Origin: DATJKD01 sp963728295
GTDB lineage: Bacteria > Pseudomonadota > Gammaproteobacteria > Steroidobacterales > Steroidobacteraceae
DNA length: 64,000 bases
Assembly (NCBI GenBank): GCA_963728295.1
Contig: CAVSKB010000006.1
Location: 124,001-188,000 of the forward strand
Direction of reading: 5' to 3'
A program made the translations under genes and the position numbers. Below are positions 58,054 to 64,000 of this stretch, piece by piece (the stretch's first letter is position 1; each line of letters starts with the position of its first letter). The notes under the pieces were generated by a model. It searched no databases. It was not told the origin of the DNA and saw only the letters and a program-made list of their open reading frames with translations.

Positions 58054-59625
58054 ATGGAAACGCCGCTCACCCCCCTGGATTTCGCACGGCGCGCCCGCAA
58101 GGTGCATTCCGGCCGCGAGGCCGTGGTCGACGGCGACCTGCGTTTGACCTACGGCGCCTTCCTGGACCGCATCGATCGATGGTCTTCTGCGCTGCAGGGG
58201 CTCGGCGTAGGACCGGGGGACCGTGTTGCGCTGATCGCCCCGAACACCCACGCGATGCTCGAGCAGTTCTACGCGGTGCCGCAACTCGGCGCGATCGTGG
58301 TGCCGCTCAACTACCGGCTGACCGCCGAGGACTTCGTCTACATGATCGAGCACAGCGGCGCGAAGGTCGTTTGCGTCCACGCCGATTACCTCGATGCGAT
58401 CGACAGCGTGCGCGCACGCCTGCCCGGGGTGCGGCATTTCGTCGCGCTGGAGGGCGAGCGTCGCGGCTGGGTCGACTACGAGTCGACGCTGTCCGCTGCG
58501 TCGGGCAGCTTCGACCGGCCGGACATCGCGGAATCGGACCTGATCTCGATCAACTATACGAGCGGTACGACCTCGCGGCCCAAGGGCGTGATGATCACCC
58601 ATCGCAATGCCTGGGTGAACTGCGTCGGCACGCTCGTGCATGTACCCATGACATCGGCGGATCGCTATCTCTGGACGCTGCCGATGTTCCACGCCAACGG
58701 CTGGACCTTCGTCTGGATCGTAACGGCCGCGGGCGCGACGCACGTATGTCTGCGCAAGGTCGATCCAACCGCGATCTATGACCACGTCGAGCGCGAGCGG
58801 ATCAGCGCGCTGTGTGCCGCACCGACCGTCCTGATCGGCATCGCCAACGGCCCGGACGAGCGACGCCGCCGTCTGCCGCGCGGTCTGCGCGTGCTCGCGG
58901 CCGGCGCGCCACCCGCCGCCGCGACCATCGAACGCGTCGAAGGCGAGCTCGGCTGGCAGATCACCCACGTCTACGGGCTCACCGAAACCGCGCCGTTCAT
59001 CACCGTATGCGAGGCACGCCCGGAGGACGCGCAGCTCAGTGCACCCGCGCTCGCGGCGGCGAAGGCGCGGCAGGGCATAGAGCTCATCACTTCCGGCGAG
59101 CTGCGGGTCGTCGACGAGGAGGATCGCGACGTGCCGCGCGACGGCCGCACGCTGGGCGAGATCGTGGCCCGCGGCAACGTCGTGATGAAAGGCTACTGGA
59201 ACGATCCGGAGGCTTCGGCAAAGGCCCTGCGCGGCGGCTGGTTCCGCTCAGGCGATGCCGCCATCGTGCATCCCGACGGATACGTCGAGATCCGTGACCG
59301 CTACAAGGACGTGATCATCAGCGGCGGTGAGAACATTTCCTCCATCGAAGTGGAGGGTGTTCTGCTCAGGCATGACTCGGTACTCGAGGTCGCGGTGGTG
59401 GGCATGCCTCACGAGAAATGGGGCGAGGCGCCACAGGCCTTCGTCGTGTTGCGGCCCGGCACGAACGTCACGCCCGCCGAGCTGCGGGAGTTCTGCCGCT
59501 CCCAGCTCGCGCACTTCAAGGTGCCACAGGAGTTCCAGTTTCTCGCCGAGCTGCCCAAGACCGCGACGGGCAAGATCCAGAAGTTCGTGCTGCGTGCCGG
59601 ACGCAGCAGCATCAGCCGGCAATAG
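58054..59625 (+). CDS. Fatty acyl-CoA synthetase/ligase (AMP-binding)
   Basis: A 523-residue intact ANL-superfamily ligase. P-loop ISINYTSGTTSRPKGVMITH, adenylation motif VYGLTETAPFITV, GGWFRSGDAAIVHPDGYVEI with the hinge RDRYKDVIISGGENISSIEV, and the catalytic lysine in LPKTATGKIQKFVLR. The pattern HANGW in LPMFHANGWTFVWIV matches the medium/long-chain fatty acid-CoA ligase group (FadD3/AlkK-like). GGAG lies ten bases before the ATG at 58054, preferred over 58012. Not linked by overlap to its neighbours. Confidence 0.87.
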   Translation: METPLTPLDFARRARKVHSGREAVVDGDLRLTYGAFLDRIDRWSSALQGLGVGPGDRVALIAPNTHAMLEQFYAVPQLGAIVVPLNYRLTAEDFVYMIEHSGAKVVCVHADYLDAIDSVRARLPGVRHFVALEGERRGWVDYESTLSAASGSFDRPDIAESDLISINYTSGTTSRPKGVMITHRNAWVNCVGTLVHVPMTSADRYLWTLPMFHANGWTFVWIVTAAGATHVCLRKVDPTAIYDHVERERISALCAAPTVLIGIANGPDERRRRLPRGLRVLAAGAPPAAATIERVEGELGWQITHVYGLTETAPFITVCEARPEDAQLSAPALAAAKARQGIELITSGELRVVDEEDRDVPRDGRTLGEIVARGNVVMKGYWNDPEASAKALRGGWFRSGDAAIVHPDGYVEIRDRYKDVIISGGENISSIEVEGVLLRHDSVLEVAVVGMPHEKWGEAPQAFVVLRPGTNVTPAELREFCRSQLAHFKVPQEFQFLAELPKTATGKIQKFVLRAGRSSISRQ

Positions 59626-59729
59626 GGCGGCGCTGGCGGCTGAGCCCGCACGCAGCGTAGGAGCCGACTTACGTTGTCGGACGTTCTACAGCGACTGACG
59701 CGCCGTGCCTGCGGCGTAGACTCGGACTC

Positions 59730-61700
59730 ATGGCCGGCGGGATGCGAAAACTACGTGATTGGCGCCCGCCCCGCTGGGGCGTCGTCGCCGTCGTGCTGCT
59801 CGCCATCATCGCCGGATTGGCGCTTGCATACGACGATAACTGGATCAAGGCACTCATCGAGCGCCGCGTCGCCGCGGTGACCGGTCGGCATTTCGAGATC
59901 GGCGGCGACTTCGATGTGTCGCTCGGGCGGCCCGGGCTGGGCCTGGACGCCAGCGGCGTCGCGCTGGGCAATGCGAGCTGGTCGAAGAGTCCCGTCATGG
60001 CCCGTGCGCGGGGTGTGCACGTGGACATCGACCCGTGGCCGCTGCTGCGCGGCCGGCTCGACGTAACGCGCATCGCACTCGACAAGCCCGAACTGCTCCT
60101 CGAGCGCAACGCGCGTGGCCAGGCGAACTGGCGCTTCGATCGCAAGCGCCCGAAGCGCTCGTCGACGACCATCCGCGCCCTCTCGATCCAGGACGGCACG
60201 CTGCGTGTTCGCGAGCCGGCACTGCACACCGACCTCAGGCTCGCGGTCGAGACGGAGCGCCGTGACGCGAAGGACGGTTACGCTCCGATCGTCGCGCGCG
60301 GTACCGGCCGTTACAGGAATGAGCCGTTTGACCTGGACGGCCGCCTCGACTCCCCGCTGCAGCTGCTGCGTCGCGGCGAAGGGTATCGACTCGACCTGAG
60401 GGCGCACGCGGGAGACACGAAACTGCACGCGCATGGAAAGCTGGACTCCCCGATCGATCTCACGCGCTTCACCGTGAACGCGGACGCATCGGGCCAGAAC
60501 CTGGCGGATGTGTATCGCCTGATCGGGATCGCGACGCCGGAAACGCCGCCCTACAAGGTCTCCGGCCGATTGAGCCGTGAGCAGGACGTGTGGCGCTTTG
60601 CTGACTTCGAGGGCATGGTCGGCGACAGCGACGTGGCCGGCGACGTCAGCATCGACATGGGCGGCAAACGACCCGCATTGCACGCAAAACTCAGGTCGCG
60701 ACAACTCGACCTCGACGACCTCGGGGGCCTGATCGGCGCTCCTCCCGGCACCGCGCCGGGAGAAACCGCTTCGCCGGAACAGCGCGCCGAGGCACAGGAA
60801 AAGAAGGCGAGCCCTCGGGTGCTGCCAGACAAACCGTATGACCTGAAGAAGCTCCGGTCGCTGGATGCCGACGTCGAGCTGCACGCGCAGCGGATCAACG
60901 CGCGAAACCTTCCGATCGACGCGATGAATGCGCACCTGAAGCTCAAGAACGGAGTGTTGCGCATCGATCCGTTCGATGTCGGGCTCGCGGGCGGACGGAT
61001 GACCGGCAACATCGAGCTCGATGCGCGACGCAATCCGATCGAAACGCAGACGGACCTGCGCCTGCAGGACGTTGAAGTTCCCAAGCTCATGCCGCGCATC
61101 AGCCCGAAGGGCTTCGGGCGCATTGCCGGTCAGGCCCGGCTGGAGGGACGCGGAAACTCGGTGGCAAAGATGCTGGCCACCGCCGATGGCGAAGTCGGGG
61201 CGGTGATGGGTTCGGGAGAGATGAGCAATCTGGTCCTCGAACTGGCGGGATTGGATGTCGCCGAGTCGTTGATTCTGATGCTGAGCAAGGACAGGACGGT
61301 GCCTGTGCGCTGCGCGTACACGGATCTCGCGGTCACCGACGGCGTTGCCACGGCGCGATCGATGGCGCTCGACACGACCGACACGGTCGTTGTCGGCAGC
61401 GGAACGATTGATCTGAGCGATGAAAGCCTCGATCTCGAGCTCAAGGCGCGCCCCAAGGACATCAGCCCGCTCAGCCTGCGAGGCCCGCTCGATGTCGACG
61501 GCACGTTCAAGGACCCGGGGTTCCACCCGCAGCCCGTCCGGCTGGCGGGACGGGTCGCCGCCGCCGCCGCGCTGTTTGCGATCACTCCGCCGGCGGCCTT
61601 GCTGGCTCTGTTCGAAACGGGGCCCGGGAAGGATCTCGATTGTGCCGGCAAGACCAAAGCCTTGGCTCAGGCGGGAGCTGTGACTCCGCCGAAGACCTGA
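59730..61700 (+). CDS. AsmA family protein
   Basis: A 656-residue protein with one N-terminal membrane helix (GVVAVVLLAIIAGLALAY) and a long periplasmic part. AsmA marks: NWIKALIERRVAAVTGRHFE, DIDPWPLLRGRLDVTRIALD near the start, and the conserved C-terminal region DLRLQDVEVPKLMPR, GNSVAKMLATADGEVGAVMG, VPVRCAYTDLAVTDGVATAR, ISPLSLRGPLDVDGTFKDPG. AsmA-like proteins bridge the periplasm and are implicated in phospholipid movement to the outer membrane. The frame is intact over nearly 2 kb, unlike the genes just before 57.4 kb. Confidence 0.87.
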   Translation: MAGGMRKLRDWRPPRWGVVAVVLLAIIAGLALAYDDNWIKALIERRVAAVTGRHFEIGGDFDVSLGRPGLGLDASGVALGNASWSKSPVMARARGVHVDIDPWPLLRGRLDVTRIALDKPELLLERNARGQANWRFDRKRPKRSSTTIRALSIQDGTLRVREPALHTDLRLAVETERRDAKDGYAPIVARGTGRYRNEPFDLDGRLDSPLQLLRRGEGYRLDLRAHAGDTKLHAHGKLDSPIDLTRFTVNADASGQNLADVYRLIGIATPETPPYKVSGRLSREQDVWRFADFEGMVGDSDVAGDVSIDMGGKRPALHAKLRSRQLDLDDLGGLIGAPPGTAPGETASPEQRAEAQEKKASPRVLPDKPYDLKKLRSLDADVELHAQRINARNLPIDAMNAHLKLKNGVLRIDPFDVGLAGGRMTGNIELDARRNPIETQTDLRLQDVEVPKLMPRISPKGFGRIAGQARLEGRGNSVAKMLATADGEVGAVMGSGEMSNLVLELAGLDVAESLILMLSKDRTVPVRCAYTDLAVTDGVATARSMALDTTDTVVVGSGTIDLSDESLDLELKARPKDISPLSLRGPLDVDGTFKDPGFHPQPVRLAGRVAAAAALFAITPPAALLALFETGPGKDLDCAGKTKALAQAGAVTPPKT

Positions 61701-61777
61701 CCCGACAACCGCAGGGCGCTGGACGCGGAAGCAGCACGCAGCTAGCGTGACCGCTCCCCCGCTTTTCGTATTCCGCC

Positions 61778-63820
61778 ATGCGCAACTCAGTCGTCGTCGT
61801 TCTGCTCGCGCTGCTGATCGCCGGATCCGTGAGTGCAGCGCCCCTGGAGGCGCCAAATCGCAGCTTCCAGGGCGCCGATCTATTCGGCCTTCAATACGCC
61901 TCCGAGCCGCAGATCCGACCCGACGGCCGGGTCGTGGCCTACGTACGCGGGTCCTTCGACATCATGACGGATCGCGCCCGCCAGTCGATCTGGCTCATCG
62001 ACATCGAGACCGGCGAGCAGACGCCGCTCGTGGCCAGCGCCGGATCTCACACCTCGCCACGCTGGTCGGCGGACGGTGGTCGCCTCGCCTACGTCTCGAC
62101 CGCCGAGGGCGGCCGTCCGCAGCTCTTCGTGCGCTGGATGCAGAGCGGGCAGACCGCGAAGCTCGCCGAGCTGCTCTCCGCGCCTGCGGATCTGGCCTGG
62201 TCGCCTGACGGGCGTTGGATCGCCTTCACGATGTTCACGCCGGATGAGGCTGCGAAGCTGGGTGAGGCTCCCGAAAAGCCGAATGGGGCGGACTGGGCCC
62301 CGCCGCTCGAGGTGATCACCGACCTCACCTACCGCAGCGACGCGGAGGGCTATCTGAAGCCCGGCTATCACCATGCCTACGTCGTCGCGGCCGAAGGCGG
62401 ATCGCCACGGCAACTCACCTTCGGTGCCTTCAACGAGACCGGACCCCTGTCCTTCACGCCCGACGGCGGTCACCTGCTTCTGACCGGAAACCGGATGGAT
62501 GACTGGCGCCGGGAGCCCGTCAACACCGAGATCTACGAAGTCGCGCTGGCCAACGGCGCCATCCGGCCGCTGACATCGCGGGTCGGCGCCGATCACGCGG
62601 CCACCGTTTCGCCCGACGGCCGGACGATTGCGTATCTCGGCTTCGACGACCGGCTCATGAGCTACCAGAACGAGGAGCTCTACGTGATGGATCGCGACGC
62701 CAACAAGCCGCGATCGCTCACGGCCAGCCTCGACCGCACGATCGACGAGGCGTACTGGGCGGCGGACGGCCACAGTCTCTACGTGCGCTATGACGACCAC
62801 GCTGTGACGAAAATCGCGCGGGTCGAGCTGGACGGCCGCCTCACAGCCGTGGCCGAGGGCCTGAGCGGCGGGGGGCTCGACCGACCGTACACGGGTGGCG
62901 AGTTTTCAGTGGCGAAGGACGGCACGGTCGCCTTCACAAGCGGCACGCCGCAGAGCCCAGCGGACGTGTCGGTCGCGCGACGCGGCAAAACACGTCGCCT
63001 GACGCAGCTCAACGCAGGGCTTTTCGTGGACAAGACCCTGGCCGAGGTCCGGCCCCTCGCCGTGACTTCGTCCTTCGACCAGCGCCCGATCGACGCCTGG
63101 CTCGCGCTGCCGCCGAATTTCGATCCGGCGAAGAAGTACCCGCTGATCCTCGAGATTCACGGCGGCCCCTACGCCGCCTACGGGCCGGTGTTCTCGACTG
63201 ACGTGCAGCTCTACGCCGCGGCGGGCTACGTCGTGCTGTACGTCAACCCGCGCGGCTCGACGTCCTACGGGCAGGAGTTCGCGAACCTCATCCACCACAA
63301 GTACCCGAGCGAGGACTACGACGACCTGATGAGCGCCGTCGATGCGGCGATCGCACAGGGACATGTCGACTCTAAGCAGCTCTACGTGACCGGCGGTTCG
63401 GGCGGTGGCGTGCTCACCGCATGGATCGTCGGTCGCACGGACCGCTTCCGTGCGGCGGCGACGCAGAAGCCCGTGATCAACTGGGCGAGCACCGTTCTCA
63501 CCACGGACGTCTACACGTATATGCCGAAGTACTGGTTCGAGAAGCTCCCGTGGGAAGACCCGGAGTCGTACTGGAAGGTGTCGCCCTTGTCGCTCGTAGG
63601 TTCGGTCAAGACGCCGACACTGGTGCTGGTCGGCGACCAGGATTTCCGCACGCCGGTCAGCGACTCGGAGCAGTACTACCAGGCGCTGCAGCTCAGGGGT
63701 GTGCCGACGGGCCTCATCAAGGTGCCGGGCGCGTCGCACGGAGGTCTCACGGCGCGACCGTCGCAATCCGCCGCCAAGGCCAGCGCCATCCTCGCGTGGT
63801 TCCAGCGCTACCGGGAATAA
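61778..63820 (+). CDS. S9 family serine peptidase (prolyl oligopeptidase/DPP-like), secreted
   Basis: A 680-residue protein with a signal peptide (VVVVLLALLIAGSVSA). Residues ~30-400 are a beta-propeller of TolB/WD-type repeats (LAWSPDGRWIAFTMF, AATVSPDGRTIAYLGF). The catalytic alpha/beta-hydrolase follows: PLILEIHGGPYAAYGPVF, the nucleophile Ser in VTGGSGGGVLTAWI, the Asp in LVGDQDFRTPVSDS and the His in GASHGGLTARPS. It cleaves short peptides, commonly after Pro or as a dipeptidyl/acylaminoacyl peptidase, in the periplasm. Intact; no strong ribosome site before the ATG at 61778. Confidence 0.9.
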   Translation: MRNSVVVVLLALLIAGSVSAAPLEAPNRSFQGADLFGLQYASEPQIRPDGRVVAYVRGSFDIMTDRARQSIWLIDIETGEQTPLVASAGSHTSPRWSADGGRLAYVSTAEGGRPQLFVRWMQSGQTAKLAELLSAPADLAWSPDGRWIAFTMFTPDEAAKLGEAPEKPNGADWAPPLEVITDLTYRSDAEGYLKPGYHHAYVVAAEGGSPRQLTFGAFNETGPLSFTPDGGHLLLTGNRMDDWRREPVNTEIYEVALANGAIRPLTSRVGADHAATVSPDGRTIAYLGFDDRLMSYQNEELYVMDRDANKPRSLTASLDRTIDEAYWAADGHSLYVRYDDHAVTKIARVELDGRLTAVAEGLSGGGLDRPYTGGEFSVAKDGTVAFTSGTPQSPADVSVARRGKTRRLTQLNAGLFVDKTLAEVRPLAVTSSFDQRPIDAWLALPPNFDPAKKYPLILEIHGGPYAAYGPVFSTDVQLYAAAGYVVLYVNPRGSTSYGQEFANLIHHKYPSEDYDDLMSAVDAAIAQGHVDSKQLYVTGGSGGGVLTAWIVGRTDRFRAAATQKPVINWASTVLTTDVYTYMPKYWFEKLPWEDPESYWKVSPLSLVGSVKTPTLVLVGDQDFRTPVSDSEQYYQALQLRGVPTGLIKVPGASHGGLTARPSQSAAKASAILAWFQRYRE

Positions 63821-63880
63821 GCATCGCTCCGTCGGCGAGTCGCTCCAGTTCGACCGCAGCAACGCGGAACGAAGAACGCC

Positions 63881-63997
63881 TCAGCGACGTATCACCAGGG
63901 CGACGAAGAGCAGCAGGATGGTCAGGGCCTGGAGCCCCACGCGCGCCCACATGAGCGGCGTGCTTGCATGGGCGTCGGTGTTGCCGCCGCCGCTCAT
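63881..63997 (-). CDS. Small membrane protein, HIG1/twin-TM-like
   Basis: From ATG at 63997 a 38-residue product: a Gly/Ala-rich start (SGGGNTDAHAS), then PLMWARVGLQALTILLLFVA and a basic end LVIRR. One membrane helix preceded by an R-x-G-x-Q pattern recalls the second helix of HIG1-domain proteins linked to cytochrome oxidase. It is only three bases from the window edge, so the real start could lie outside and a first helix may be missing. Convergent with the S9 peptidase gene, 60 bases apart. Confidence 0.5.
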   Translation of the reverse strand: MSGGGNTDAHASTPLMWARVGLQALTILLLFVALVIRR

Positions 63998-64000
63998 GAC

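Noticed and set aside
1..64000. CRISPR arrays, tRNA/rRNA genes, insertion sequences, integrases
   Set aside because: No regularly spaced repeats, no cloverleaf-like T-loop/CCA patterns outside coding genes, and no transposase or integrase motif in any frame that I could recognise.

Overview
The window is GC-rich DNA with short intergenic gaps, many ATGA/TGATG-type gene overlaps, two large TonB-dependent receptors, cstA-ybdD, a DUF3313 protein, a YejM-like sulfatase and TPR-sulfotransferases. This gene mix suggests an environmental proteobacterium, most likely a gammaproteobacterium of the Steroidobacter/Nevskia type; that placement is an inference. I see no tRNA, rRNA, CRISPR array, phage gene or transposase.

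Layout. 1-2 kb: end of a MocR-type aminotransferase and a cyclase-family hydrolase. 2-3.6 kb (minus): sulfite dehydrogenase pair sorA-sorB. 3.7-5.5 kb: a TIR/TolB-N/TPR protein. 5.6-9.1 kb (minus): a three-gene overlapping operon (N-acyl-D-amino-acid deacylase, dgcA, dgcN) that reads as D-glutamate or N-acyl-D-glutamate catabolism. 9.4-13.1 kb: a Cys-rich small protein, a TonB receptor and a DUF3313 protein. 13.1-25.9 kb: housekeeping and accessory genes (ybdD, cstA, lipoprotein, diguanylate cyclase, membrane sulfatase, DUF885, dienelactone hydrolase remnant, cystathionine gamma-synthase family, CBS protein, TPR protein).

26.3-41.3 kb is the most unusual part. A second TonB receptor is followed by four sulfotransferase-like genes, six Fe(II)/2-oxoglutarate-type oxygenases (one JmjC/cupin, one PKHD, four aspartyl/asparaginyl beta-hydroxylase-like) and one methyltransferase, with no NRPS, PKS or obvious precursor. 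It looks like a hydroxylation/sulfation tailoring island next to an outer-membrane receptor.

41.3-47.3 kb: a retropepsin-like protease, a zinc metallopeptidase with an AsnC-type regulator, ornithine cyclodeaminase and arginase (peptide to arginine to ornithine to proline). 47.3-57.4 kb: an acyl-CoA hydrolase/transferase and a 2-aminobenzoyl-CoA (or salicylyl-CoA) degradation cluster: CoA ligase, RidA protein, acyl-CoA dehydrogenase, enoyl-CoA hydratase, MarR regulator, SDR and a flavin monooxygenase/OYE fusion, with a perfect palindrome in front of the last. 57.4-64 kb: a secreted protein, a fatty acyl-CoA ligase, an AsmA-family protein, an S9 peptidase and a small membrane protein.

Over 20 genes are broken by single-base frame changes while the protein sequence continues in order in another frame. 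Most that I resolved are one extra base, several in G/C runs. I read these mainly as consensus errors of the assembly, not true decay, so such genes are given as one span. Their density is very uneven: extreme at 51.7-57.4 kb and absent after 57.4 kb.
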